Origin: Nectonema munidae
Lineage: Eukaryota; Nematomorpha; Nectonematoida; Nectonematidae
NCBI GenBank assembly: GCA_030549495.1
Contig: JAUIRK010000894.1
Location: forward strand, 930,001-994,000
Length of the DNA: 64,000 nt
Direction of reading: 5' to 3'
Positions 1 to 10,628 of this stretch are shown piece after piece. Position 1 is the first letter of the stretch. Every line of letters starts with the position of its first letter. The notes under the pieces are model-generated. The model made no database searches, was not told the origin of the DNA, and worked only from the letters and a program-made list of their open reading frames with translations. The position numbers and the translations under genes were made by a program.

Positions 1-1775
1 AATATATTTTCTCAAACTCAAATGATATTTTTGCAACTTTTGAGAAACAATATCTTAAATCGTGAAGGAATATAAAGAAACAAAAATTCGAACTATAACA
101 AGGCACCAAAAGTTTTCATTATTAGATATACTAAGTATGAAATATCTTCGATTTTTAAAAGATGTAAATTGAGCGAAAGACAAAGAATATCAAATATCAT
201 TTTTAACTTGATTTTTAAAATACCAAGAAAGTTCCATCTATCTTTTATTGATTTTTTAATTAAAGATTCCTAATATTTTGGCGAATCTTTTTATAAGAAC
301 TTACTATTTACTTAATGTCAATTAAATGAATTTTTAGAATATGAAATTTCATACTTGAGGTTTTTTTTCTAGAACACCAAGTTTCTTTACAAATGTTACA
401 TGTTGCAAACACTTTTTAACTTTGTGAAATAATTGTAAATTTTAGATTTAAAGAAAGAAATTTTGGTTAGACTCCTCCTGGTTAAAACCAAGATATTATT
501 AGATTACGAGGTCCTTCGAATTATGACCTCCTTTGGCCTAGAAGACTGACTATGTCTCTCGAGAGTAAAAGAATCAAATCGCTTTTAATTTTATTAAAGG
601 ATATTTCGCTCATGACTTTTGCTCTCAAGAAAATTTTAGCACTGCCAAAATCTAGTTTTATAAAATAATTAAATCCATCAATATAGTATACTTTGAAAAT
701 ACTCATTTCAAAAATAGTTTCTTTATGAAAATTTGTTTCTTTGTTAGTTATGTTTGTTAATTATATTATTCAGTTGGTTAGATATTTAATAAGTTAAAAA
801 ATTATTTATTTGCAGATAGCTCGTTAGTTTTTTAATTAGTTATTTATTTAGTCATAAATTTAAGCAACAAAAATTTCTGTATAAATTAAAATAGGACTTG
901 ATAGGTAGTAAACTAGTCGCACTAGTGGGGGGAATTGATAGTCGAAATGGTGCGAGCTGAAAAAAAGATTGGGTGGGGTTTGTATGATTGATCTTGGGGT
1001 GAGTTGATAATGAGGTGAGTTGTATGTTAACTATTTTTACTATGAAGATTATGAAAATTAGTTGGTGATACTTACCTGAATAGAAATAAGTTCTAATTTA
1101 TTTTTAAATACTATTATAAACTTATAATTTTTACTAACTAAATGACTAACTAATCAATTTATTTTATTAAGTGACTAACAAACCAACTGTTAAGTAAGTA
1201 AGTAACGAACTAAAAATAAAAAGTTTTTTCACAAAATTTTAAATTTATAAAAAAATTAATTTCCAATTTTAATTTTATTGAAAAAAATTAAAATATAAAT
1301 TTTATATATTCTAATTTATAAAAGTAATTTTTTTTAATTTCTTTTTGTAGAAAAATTTTAATTTATAAAAAGAATTTTTGTAAATTAGTTTTTATTTACA
1401 AAAATAAAAAAATACTTATATTCCATTTTATTATATACTATTAGGCTCAAATAATACTAAACTAAAATGTGATTCGCCAAATGTCATTTATTGTAGTGTC
1501 GCAGTACGATGAAAATTATATAGGAAGTTTGTTATTGAAAATTTTGATGGGATAAAATTTAGAAAAAATGGATAAGCAAAGTAATTCAGGTTTACCTATA
1601 ACTTAGAATCAGATAAAATATTTTGAAAAGTTTGATTTTTTCAACAAAAAAAGAACTAAAAAACTAAAAATAACTAAAAAAAACATTGTTTAGGTAAAAA
1701 TGAAAAAATATAGGTAAATATTAAAATCTTGTATATAACGTCACGATCAGACGATGTTTTCATAAAGATATTAAC
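1..1775. other. AT-rich non-coding stretch
   Basis: No convincing gene is visible. Stop codons are dense in all frames. A G-rich patch near 920-1040 stands out from the AT background. A minus-strand splice-donor-like site (AGGTAAGT read in reverse at about 1070-1077) could mark an exon end, but no coding frame beside it could be supported. Confidence 0.6.
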
Positions 1776-2470
1776 CCTAATAGTGCTGGGCAAAATTTGT
1801 CCGCTCAAGTGCTGGGGGGGGCGTAAAGTGCCCCCCCCCTCCACCTATTTTTCTCAGATATTAATAAGTTTTTATAAATATTTTTAATGTTATTATATAT
1901 ATTTCAACTATGCTGAATTGAGTGGTGATGTCCATTTTTTTTATCAAAATCAATCAAACCTGTCAAAAAATTGATTTATATTTGACAGCTCATTTCAAAA
2001 AGGAACTTTTTATCTAAATTAGTATATAAAGTTTTTTACACATGTATACCCATTTTCAAGTAAGCTGAATTCCGTGGTGATATTCTTTTTTTTTTATGAA
2101 AATCCATCAAAACTGTCAAAAAATTGCTTTATCCCAAAAAGAAAGGATCAGGCACGTTTTTTGAATTAGAGAATTACGTTTAATAGAAAGTATAAGGATA
2201 TGATAAAGTTTACCGTGTATCATATACCCATTTTAAAATAGGCTGTGTTTACTGGTTATATTCCTTTTTTTTATAAAAAATTAGTCAAACCTGACAAAAA
2301 AATTTAAATATGACAGCCAATGTGAAAATTAAAATTTTTATTCTTATAAAAAGTTTTTTATACATTTCAAGTATGTAGAATTTAATGGTGATGTTCATTT
2401 TTTATGAAATCAATAAAACCTGTCAAAAAATCGATTAAACCTGTAAATCAATGTCAAATATATAAACATA
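1776..2470 (+). repeat. left arm of the large inverted repeat, built of ~150-bp units
   Basis: After the C/G-rich terminal segment come about four degenerate units. Each is marked by a motif like GCTGAATTnnGTGGTGAT (about 1912, 2063, 2231, 2376) followed by AATCAATCAAACCTGTCAAA. Spacing is about 145-168 bases. The right arm at 10030-10562 carries the same units in reverse orientation. Confidence 0.7.
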
Positions 2471-2640
2471 AAAATAACTTATACTTGCAGTATTTCTCTG
2501 GTAATTATTTTCTTAATTTATTTAATAAACCAAATTTAGGTGTTTAATTCACTCAAAATATTTCATTCTACAGTAACTTATGTAACTCGATAGGACCTCC
2601 ATCTTTTTGGCTACAAATTCGTTATCGGGTTAATTAAAAA

Positions 2641-2685
2641 TTGAGTTCATAAATGAAACTAGCATGGTTGATTTGGTATAAAAAC
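2641..2685 (+). repeat. first unit of the ~150-bp satellite, split by the hAT insertion
   Basis: The sequence GAGTTCATAAATGAAAC followed by a GATTTGGTATAAAAA-type stretch matches the units that resume at 5934. It ends in ATAAAAAC, which is repeated exactly on the other side of the inserted element. Confidence 0.8.
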
Positions 2686-3211
2686 CAGGGGCGCACATCC
2701 GGGGGGCGACCGCCCCCCCCCCCCAATGTGTTTTCAAGGGGTGCGAAATTGACCTTCGCCCCCCCCCCCCCCCAATAATTTTATATAAGTAAGAGTTGCT
2801 GCTTGTTTATAAAAGATTTATGATGATCGCATAGAAGGAATGCAGACTTTCGAATCAATCAAACATCATGCCAAGCTGCTCTGAAATTCCTATCGCATTT
2901 TTCCTATCGAACATATTTTACAGACGATGCGTGAGAGTTATATAATAATAATCCATTGCTAGAATATGCACACAATAAGTAAGCAATATTTATCACAGTG
3001 TCTCCTCTGTAGTATTTTTAAGCAAACACATGTTGATGATCCACTAGATTTTCTCATCTTCTGTCACAGTGATTCTATTTCTCTTTCTCTCTCCTCTGTT
3101 TTTCTCTTCCGCTTTCTCTGCTAAAACTCAATCATTCACTCAAGCTGTCTTATTTCATTCAAGCCCTCTTCTCTTGTTAAGCTCTCCTATCTCATTCAGC
3201 TTTCTTCTCTC

Positions 3212-3407
3212 CAGTGACGTAGCTAGGCTGGGGCATGAGGGGCCGTGCCCACACTCCTATGTACCGCATGGTGCCCCATGCTTCTTATGCGATATCAGTT
3301 TTTGAAAATTTCTCCAATGAAAGGGTCAAGAATGTATAAATAATATTGCGCAAGTTTTTTGTTTTAAAATTGTGCCCTTCTATCAACTTTTTTTGACTAC
3401 ACCACTG
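3212..3407. mobile_element. hAT MITE, 196 bp
   Basis: The ends CAGTGACGTAGCTAGG and GACTACACCACTG are imperfect inverted repeats. The flanks CTTCTCTC (3204-3211) and CTTCTGTC (3408-3415) form an 8-bp duplication with one mismatch. The right part of the same MITE is present in copy B (17239-17399), so it inserted before the two copies separated. Confidence 0.75.
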
Positions 3408-3933
3408 CTTCTGTCTAATTTGCATTTAGAGTTTAATTAAAATAGTTTTCAATCGTTACAATTTTATATCAATGAATATTGTTAGACTCGCGCAAAGAAC
3501 TTTTTCAACAAAAGTCACTTAATCTTTATCACTACGTTTGCTACATTTTGTAACATTTGAAAACTTTAATTTTTTCAAGTCAAGTAATTTTTTTCAATAC
3601 TTATTTTGGAATGAATATTTTGACTATCTATTCAGTTTAAAAGCAAGAATATTCGATTTGCTTAATATTTGAGCAGAGATATTTTTATAATGTTCGATTC
3701 GACTAATTCGATATTCACGATTCGAAGTAACACTGTACATAATCAAATCAATTTTTTTTAAGAAAATTTGTTGATTATTATAATAAAAATATAATATCGA
3801 AACAAAATGTTTCAGTTGTTAAAAATGTACTTGATCTATTTATGACAGCTGTCAGAATTTTATTTGTAGACAGAAATATTCAAAAAAAACAGAATGATTT
3901 TCTTTTCTCGTATACTTTGATTTATGTTAGTTT

Positions 3934-4221
3934 GGTCCTCGGACATTTCGCCCCATTATTTTCATAAGACAGTTCGCCTCATTATTTTCATAAGACATTT
4001 TGTTTCATGGACAATTCGCCCCGTTATTTTCATAAGACATTTTGTCTCATGGACAATTCTAAAAAATTAAGAGATAAATTGATTGATTTGAAATAATTTA
4101 ATAGAGATAAAATAAACAAGAATATAAATTTTTTTAATAATTTTACACATATAATAAGCAAAGATGGATGATACTAATAGCCTATGAGACAATTTGTCAG
4201 GGGGCGAAATGTCTCTCAACC
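3934..4221. mobile_element. MITE with GACATTTCGCCCC ends, 288 bp
   Basis: The left end GGTCCTCGGACATTTCGCCC and the right end GGGGCGAAATGTCTCTCAAC are inverted repeats, and internal short repeats echo the same motif. Flanks GTTAGTTT and GTTATTTA look like a decayed 8-bp duplication. The matching place in copy B (about 17905) is empty, which confirms the borders. A relative lies at 39726-39980. Confidence 0.75.
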
Positions 4222-4451
4222 GTTATTTAAATAATTTTTTAATTATAAGGGCTAGCTACTTTAACGTTGGCTTTTGCTGCTTATAAAAACTTGAAAATAT
4301 CAAATAAACTCTCATTCTTTATGCCTCCTATTATTTTGAAATTATTCTGAGAACAGACGGTTCCATTTTAATAGTGAAAATTGCTTTATTAGTTTATTTT
4401 GTTTCCTTTCTCTCTTATGTTAATTATGTAGCAAATTTTTCAATTTTGAGT

Positions 4452-4597
4452 GGTGCAGTGGATGTATTTTCATTGACCAGGCACTGATGTACCGCTTATG
4501 TCAAACTATGAACAAATTTGTATCGATGAGGAATCGAATCCAGAGGCTTCCGTGCTATGTCCATCATCTCAACCAACCTGCCATGCCACCCATAGAT
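4452..4597 (-). mobile_element. tRNA-derived SINE
   Basis: Read on the minus strand, the head has a pol III A-box-like stretch (GGCAGGTTGGTTGAGATG) and a B-box-like stretch (GGATTCGATTCC) about 30 bases apart, as in tRNA. Its 3' part, with AAGCGGTACATCAGTGCC and AATGAAAATACA, resembles the tail of the SINE at 20730. It is not a functional tRNA because the acceptor stem does not pair. Copy B carries it at the same relative place. Confidence 0.7.
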
Positions 4598-5092
4598 AGA
4601 GTATGCTGTAGGGGATACGTCAAATTAGTTTTCAAAAAACTTAAGTTATGCACTAAAATTTTTTAGTTTTTGTTGAAGCTCTATAACTTTTTCTGATAGA
4701 CTTTTTTTCCTTAAAAGTTATTATAAAAGGCAAATTATCATTGCAAAATGTTAACAGTTATTTTACTTTTTGTAGATTGTATAATGAAATAATGCGATCT
4801 TAATTTTTTGTTTTATTTTTGTTTGCACAATTATAACTTCGTTTTATACCCTTGCCCCTGAATCAATCACATTTTTTCATATAAACATCACAGGTTGTCT
4901 AGTAGACTCTTTGCCTTTAGACTACATTCACTGATATAAAACTATCCAACCTTCAGTTATTTGTTTTCTCTATGAATCAAATATCCTTTCATCAATTCCT
5001 GTAATGTGCCTGGTAGACTACTTCATTTTTCAAATGAAAAACCCTATTCCACCCCCTAACATTTTTGGATTTTTTTAAATTAGTGTATATTT

Positions 5093-5690
5093 GATGGTTG
5101 TAGGTAAAAATGCCCCCAATTAAAAAGAAGGAAAAAATGCCCCCTAATTTTTGATTTTCAGGATTTTATATAATTATATAAATATTTTTATTTGGTACCG
5201 TTTTGAAAGGTTAAATTCCTAAAATTTCTTAATCTATAGGGTTTTTTCTTTATAAAGTTCTTGAAAACAATAGCAAAGGTGCATATTTGTGGGAATGTGT
5301 TCTTAAAATCAGTTAAAATACAAATTATATTTAGAAAGTGTTCTGATACACACAAAGTCCAAAAATATTTGCTGTTTTATAAAAAAATTTTTTGTATTTA
5401 AAAAATTGTCGTATGCTGAGTTTTTTAGTTTACTTTAATTAAATTTTAAATGTTTTAAATGAAAAGTTAACTTTTTTTTTTTACAAAAAATCTTTATTTG
5501 ACATATCTTTTTTAAAAATTTTAATTAATAATTTTTTGAAATTTTTTGTGTTGGGGCATTTTTTCCTAATTTAAATTGGGGCATTTTTACTGTGGGCATT
5601 TTTTCCTACTTTTTAATTGGGGCATTTTTTCTTACTTTTTAATTGGGGGCATTTTTTCCTACTTTTTAATTGGGGGCATTTTTCTGCGCA
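5093..5690. mobile_element. insertion with repeated GGGGGCATTTTT motifs, about 600 bp
   Basis: Copy B has an uninterrupted sequence here (about 19195-19205), so this stretch is an insertion specific to copy A. It starts with GGTAAAAATGCCCCCAATT and ends with several inverted copies of the same block (ATTGGGGGCATTTTT at about 5640-5685). Flanks share TATATTTG and TATATTCG, an 8-bp duplication with one mismatch. No coding frame is present. Confidence 0.65.
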
Positions 5691-5933
5691 CTATATTCGA
5701 TATGCAAATTTAATTAAAATATTTTCGCTGGAAGTATAGTATCTAAATTCACTAATTTTGTAAAAAAAATATAATGTAGTCTTATAAATTTAGGAGTTTA
5801 GGGTATGCGCTGAATACACTCTATTTTAAAGGATATTTGGTCTCCCGTGGTATTTCCAGACCACAAAATTTTGAAAATTGCAAGAAAAAAATTTCGCCCC
5901 CCCCTCCAATAATTTTGAGGATGTGCGCCCCTG

Positions 5934-6740
5934 ATAAAAACATATATTTAATTTTAAAATTTGAATGAATGTTTTTGAAGACAATTTTTAGAAGTAAACT
6001 TCAAAATTGATTAACACTTATAAGTGTTTTCACATCCTAAATGTAAAAAATGAGTTCAGAAATGAAAACAGCATGATTGATTTGGTATAAAAACATATAT
6101 TTCATGTAAAATTGAGAGAATATTTTTGGAGATAGCTCTTAGAAGTAAACCGCAAATTTGATTGACATTGACAGATATTTTAAAACATCTAAATGTGAAA
6201 AATGAGTTCAGAAATGAAAACAGCATGGTTGATTTGGTATAAAAACATATATTTCATTGTTAAATTTAAATGAATGTATTTGGAGACAGTTTTTAGAAGT
6301 AAACCGCAAATTTAATGAACACGTATAGGTATTTTCACATCCTAAACGTAAAAAAATGAGTCTAGAAATGAAACCAGCATGGCCGATTTAGTATAACACA
6401 TACATTTCATTGTAAAATTTGAATGAATGTTTTTGGAGACAATTTTCAGAAGTAAACCGTAAATTAGATGAACAATTATAGGTATTTTCAAATCCTAAAT
6501 GTAAAAAATGAGTCTAGAAATGAAAACAACATGATCGATTTGGTATAAAACATATATTTTATGTAAAATGTGAAGGAATGTTTTTGGAGACAATTTTCAG
6601 AAGTAAACCGCAAATTTGATTAACACTTATAGGTATTTTCAAATCCTAAATGTAAAAAATGAGTCCATAAATGAAAACAGCATGACCGATTAGTATAAAA
6701 ACATATATTTTATGTAAAATTTGAAGGTATATTTTATTAG
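5934..6740 (+). repeat. ~150-bp tandem satellite array
   Basis: About five to six units run in tandem. Each carries GAGTTCAGAAATGAAAACAG, then GATTTGGTATAAAAACATAT, then AGAAGTAAACCGCAAATTTG; unit starts lie near 6050, 6200, 6357, 6508 and 6660. The first unit was split by hAT copy A. A much more diverged array with the same landmarks lies at 38930-39715. Confidence 0.85.
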
Positions 6741-7317
6741 ATATATTTTTGATCAATCAAAATTTTGATTGAGATTTTCTAAAAGAAGTCGTGAAAAAAT
6801 TAAATATATACAGTTTTATACGTTCCAAACTGTATGTAATTATAAATTTTCAGGGTATTATATAATAAAGATCCTAAGTTATAAGGTTAAGTACAGATAA
6901 TGTCAAAATTTTGCTAAAAAATTAAAATTTTTGATTTTGATTGACAGTTTTGGACATGAAAGTGTCATTCAACTACCATGAAAATGGTTTCAAAAGATAC
7001 AGCTAGCGATTTTAGGAAAAGTCACAAAATTTAAAGGGATATGATTCAGCCAATTTTCTACAATTAATTTTTTAGTGAAGAGAGGCGTTTTACTCCATAT
7101 GGAGGAACGTTATCAGGGCCGATAGGACTCAAGCATAATGGCAGATTATTGTATGAGAGACAACTCAGAAGTTGTATATCAGAGATCAGCTAAGAAAAAG
7201 CGCTTTAAATAATGGTCATTTTGCATTGTTTGTTAATTTTTTGTCATGATATTTTTTCACTTGTAAATAAATTTATATTTGACTTTATAATAAATTAAAT
7301 ACAATCTTTTCTATATA
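6741..7317. other. non-coding, satellite-associated unique sequence
   Basis: There is no gene here. The part from about 6745 to 6960, with AATCAAAATTTTGATTGAG and TAAGTTATAA landmarks, has a recognisable diverged counterpart at about 39045-39200 beside the second satellite array. This stretch therefore travels with the satellite. Confidence 0.6.
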
Positions 7318-7479
7318 TCAGAGGTCTGGCAAGACCTCCGGGGAGACAACTTTCCAAACATACCAGCATTATCAGAGGTCTGGCAAGACCTCCGGGGAGA
7401 CAACTTGCCAATCTTGCCAGCCTTATCAGAGGTCTGGCAAGACCTCCGGGGAGACAACTTGCCAATTTTGCCAGCCTTA
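7318..7479 (+). repeat. three tandem 54-bp units with an internal palindrome
   Basis: Three copies (7318, 7372, 7426) of a 54-base unit that starts ATCAGAGGTCTGGCAAGACC. The core GAGGTCTGGCAAGACCTC is a near-perfect 18-base palindrome. A single inverted copy lies at about 9970-10026. The block stays open as a minus-strand frame, but only because 54 is divisible by three; I do not regard it as a protein. Confidence 0.85.
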
Positions 7480-7678
7480 TTATATATTTAAATGTGTAAA
7501 TCGTAAAATGCTTAAAAAATATACTTAAAATAAAAATTTTCAAAAAATATTTTACATACATATTGAAAGCCACATTTCAAAAATTCTACCTAAAAGTTCA
7601 AAAATTTAACTTTGAAATTGCAGTTTTATTTCATAAAAACTATATGATTGGTTGAAATGTTTATGTAATATATAATAA
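7426..7678 (+). repeat. left arm of nested inverted repeat (about 250 bp)
   Basis: From the last 54-bp unit through AAATGTGTAAATCGTAAAAT and CATATATGATTGGTTGAAAT-like sequence to 7678, this matches 9764-10026 in inverted orientation almost base for base. It forms a second palindrome inside the large one. Confidence 0.8.
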
Positions 7679-7820
7679 CTAGCCGGTCCCGTGGTCGTTT
7701 CTCGCTTCGCTCGAAACAGTGTTTCTCGCTGCGCTCGAAACATAGGATTCTGGGTAGTGTGTATATTGATTTGCTAATTCAAATTCGCTTCGCTCGAAAC
7801 GACCACGGGACCGGCTAGTT
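7677..7820. mobile_element. CpG-rich foldback MITE, 144 bp
   Basis: Perfect inverted ends of about 25 bases, beginning AACTAGCCGGTCCCGTGG (7677) and closing with the complement at 7820. Inside, CGCTTCGCTCGAAAC-like blocks repeat. The GC and CpG content contrasts sharply with the AT-rich surroundings. A related piece (CGTTCGAAACATAGGATTC) follows at about 7840. No coding capacity. The superfamily is not recognised. Confidence 0.7.
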
Positions 7821-7859
7821 TTTTTTTTTCAGAATCCTACGTTCGAAACATAGGATTCT

Positions 7860-8258
7860 GGGTAATGTGTATTTTGAGTTAAAACTAATACTATTTTATA
7901 AAAATCTACAAATAAATTTAGATTCTGAGAGTAGAGTTGCTTTATAATTGTGTTTGAAATTGTCACATAATATAGGTAAAAATTTGTCCTAATGCAAGGA
8001 GCTTTAGTTTAAAATGCATCCCTTACCTGCTAATTAATGGTATGAAGCCCATGGAAAATAAAAACAGTAAAATGGTATTTCTACGGTACTTATGATATAA
8101 GTAATGTATTCTGAAAGCCCATAAAAAATGCTTTAATTTGGTATATCGCATGATGCATTTTGTTGAGAAATGTAAAAGTTATAAGCGTTTTAATATTTGA
8201 CTAAGATTTAAGCTAGGAACACTACAAATAAACTAAGCGTACACTAGCCCGATAAAAT
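7860..8258. other. non-coding stretch between MITE and tandem duplication
   Basis: AT-rich sequence with no gene, repeat or RNA that I can recognise. Confidence 0.5.
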
Positions 8259-8780
8259 AAACCACACACGCGTGCCAAAGATGTGGTGAAGCGTATGCGA
8301 GATAAGAATTCACTGCGCTCACAAACGCGTAATGCAACATGTGTTAATCTTTCTTCGCATAGTTATGCTCTAAAATCAATCAATAATGTGATTTATTCTT
8401 CGCACACTGTCGGTATAAATATAACGAATGCCCTTCGTTAAAAATTAGAAAGGTTGTATCTAAACTAAATAAAAGTAGACTACGATTATCCAACAAAACT
8501 CGTACATTCAATCGACATTAAACCACACACGCGTGCTAAAGATGTGGTGAAGCGTATGCGAGATAAGAATTCACTGCGCTCACAAACGGGTAATGCAACA
8601 TGTGTTAATCTTTCTTCGCATAATTATGCTCTAAAATCAATCAATAATGTGATTTATTCTTCGCACACGGTCGGTATAAATATAACGAATGCCCTTCGTT
8701 AAAAATTAGAAAGGTTGTATCTAAACTAAATAAAAGTCCACTACGATTATCCAACAAAACTCGTACATTTAATCGACATT
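8259..8780 (+). repeat. 261-bp tandem duplication with a TATA-like box
   Basis: Two copies, starting near 8259 and 8520, are nearly identical. Each begins with ACCACACACGCGTGC, continues through GAAGCGTATGCGAGATAAG and ends near TCGTACATTnAATCGACATT. Each contains TATAAATA (8414-8421 and 8675-8682) followed at once by a perfect six-base-pair hairpin, AACGAATGCCCTTCGTT. The unit is richer in CpG than its surroundings and has no long open frame. It could be a tandem short-RNA or promoter-like unit, or part of a transposon; neither is proven. Confidence 0.75.
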
Positions 8781-9425
8781 TTTCACTTGAAAAATAATTT
8801 AAAATTTATTAGAAAAATATTATACTGGTCTACTACTGACCCATAAAAAGTAAAAAATAAATATTAATTTTCTACAGTTTTATTTAACTATGACATTTAA
8901 AAATGTTAAAAACCATATTCTACCTTTGTGAATATAAAATTTTGAAGAAATAATATATAAACTCATCACGTTAATTATTGGTATTTTTTGAAACTAGATA
9001 AAAGTTGACTGACCTCACATAAAAGCGGATTTTGGAAAAATAAAAATATATTTATTTGTAAAACCTAGCCTATTTTACCCACAAAGAGTATAGCTTCAAA
9101 TCTTGTACATTCGATCAACATTTTTCATTTCAAAAATAATTTTAAATTTATTAGAAAAACATTATACTGACCTATACTACTGACCCATAAAAAGTAAAAA
9201 ATATATATTAATTTTCGACAGTTTTCTTTAACTATGAAATTTTAAAATTTAAAAAATCATATTTTACCTTTGTGAATATAAAATATTGAAAAAATATTAC
9301 ATAAATTAAGAATGTTAATTATTATTGGTATTTTTTGAAACTAGATAAAACTTCAGATTTTGGAAAAATAAAAATATATTTATTTGTATAACCTAGCCTA
9401 TGTTAACCACAAAGAGTATACCTTT
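8768..9425 (+). repeat. two ~340-bp direct repeats, diverged
   Basis: The block starting near 8768 (CATTTTTCACTTGAAAAATA) recurs near 9109 (CATTTTTCATTTCAAAAATA). Both continue through CTACTGACCCATAAAAAGTA, TACCTTTGTGAATATAAAAT, and a TTTATTTGTAnAACCTAGCC end. The copies differ by many substitutions and small indels. No gene is present. Confidence 0.75.
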
Positions 9426-9693
9426 CCAATGAAACCATTTTCATTCAATTTTTTTTTAAAATCTTCACATTATGCTTCGATAAAAAGGTGGTCTGTAATT
9501 TTTTCAAAAATTTAGACCAAATTTTTCGAAGTAAAGTCCATTTATTAAAATTTTTTAAAACTTTTGCAAAAATAAATTATTCTAGAGTATGTAGCAAACG
9601 ATAAGCTTTCTAATGATATATATATCATGAAAAAGAAATATTGAAAAACAGTTTAATTCTTTCTGCAAATCAAACAAGTAAAAATTTTCAAAA

Positions 9694-9701
9694 AGTAGTA
9701 T

Positions 9702-9739
<38 letters not shown>

Positions 9740-9785
9740 TTAATATTATTATTATTATTATATATTTATTATTATTATATATTAC
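9694..9785. repeat. (TAG)n then (ATT)n microsatellite
   Basis: A run of TAG/AGT triplets (9697-9740) passes into ATT triplets (9741-9775), directly inside the right arm of the nested inverted repeat. The apparent poly-valine frame across it is an artefact of the triplet repeat. Confidence 0.9.
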
Positions 9786-10026
9786 ATAAACATTTCAACC
9801 AATCATATAGTTTTTATGAAATAAAACTGCAATTTCAAAGTTAAATTTTTTGAACTTTTAGGTAGAATGTTTCAAATGTGGCTTTCAATATGTATGTAAA
9901 ATATTTTTTTTAAATTTTTATTTTAAGTATATTTTTTAAGCATTTTACGATTTACACATTTAAATATATAATAAGGCTGGCAAGTTTGGCAAGTTGTCTC
10001 ACCGGAGGTCTTGCCAGACCTCTGAT
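9764..10026 (-). repeat. right arm of nested inverted repeat
   Basis: Inverted match of 7426-7678, ending with one inverted 54-bp unit (GGAGGTCTTGCCAGACCTC at about 10004-10022). The two arms enclose about 2.1 kb holding the foldback MITE and the direct repeats. Confidence 0.8.
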
Positions 10027-10029
10027 ATA

Positions 10030-10562
10030 TGTGTGTAAAAAACTTTATATAATTATTTGGATAAAATGTTTTTTTGAGATAAATCAATTTTTAGCAGGTT
10101 TAATTGATTTTCATAAAAAAATGAATATCACAACTGAATTCAATATGCTTGAAAATGGGTATATATGTGTAAAAAATTTTATATAATTATTTAGATAAAA
10201 AGTTTCTTTTTAAGATGAACTGTCATATATAAATCAATTTTTTGATAAGTTTGATTGATTTTGAAAATAATAAATACACCACTGAATTCAGCGTATTTGA
10301 AAATGGGTATATATGTGTAAAAAACTATATATAATTATTTAAATAAAAAGTTCCTTTTTGAGATGAGCCGTCAAATATAAATCGATATTTTGACAAGTTT
10401 GATAATAAAAAAATCGACATCACCACTGAATTCAGCATAGTTGAAATATATATGTAACATTAAAAATATTTATAAAAACTTATTAATATCTGAGAAAAAT
10501 AGGAGGGGGGCACTTTATGCCCCCAGCACTTGAGTGGACAAATTTAGTCAATCACTAATAGG
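10030..10562 (-). repeat. right arm of the large inverted repeat
   Basis: About three ~150-bp units (CACTGAATTCAGC motifs near 10131, 10281, 10424) run in reverse orientation to the left arm. They are followed by GGAGGGGGGCACTTTATGCC and AGCACTTGAGTGGACAAAT, which complement the left terminus. Confidence 0.7.
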
Positions 10563-10628
10563 ATCAGCTATGAAAAGTTTGGTCAGTTTACATTTCGCCA
10601 AAAAAAAGTTAAAAGCACTGAAAGAGTA

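Larger units (their letters stand above)
2686..5933. mobile_element. hAT-type DNA transposon copy A (no transposase seen), 3.25 kb
   Basis: The ends are a perfect 15-base inverted repeat, CAGGGGCGCACATCC at 2686-2700 and its complement at 5919-5933. They are flanked by an exact 8-bp target duplication, ATAAAAAC (2678-2685 and 5934-5941). An 8-bp duplication and CAGGG termini are hallmarks of hAT transposons. No transposase frame remains, so it is non-autonomous or an old shell. It sits inside a unit of the ~150-bp satellite and carries at least four insertions of its own: MITEs at 3212, 3934 and 5093 and a SINE at about 4452. A second, 5'-truncated copy lies at 17239-19437. Confidence 0.85.
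1776..10562. repeat. large composite inverted-repeat element, about 8.8 kb
   Basis: The outer ends are inverted copies of each other: CCTAATAGTGCTGGGC at 1776 reads back as a close match at the right end (TCACTAATAGG at 10552-10562). Both arms then run through a C/G tract (1803-1850, 10502-10535), a stretch near AGATATTAATAAGTTTTT, and tandem ~150-bp units. Between the arms lie a second, nested inverted repeat and many later insertions. No transposase frame was recognised, so it is either a non-autonomous element or a palindromic amplification. No clean target-site duplication could be defined at its outer edges. Confidence 0.6.

Noticed and set aside
3069-3305. 78-codon plus-strand frame rich in Ser/Leu/Phe
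   Set aside because: It lies in TC-rich sequence of a hAT shell and crosses the border of a nested MITE; no domain.
7295-7573. 92-codon minus-strand frame with repeated GGLARPLI
   Set aside because: It is driven by the 54-bp tandem repeat, whose length is divisible by three.
9641-9844. Plus-strand frame with a poly-Val stretch resembling a membrane segment
   Set aside because: It is a translation of the TAG/GTA triplet microsatellite.
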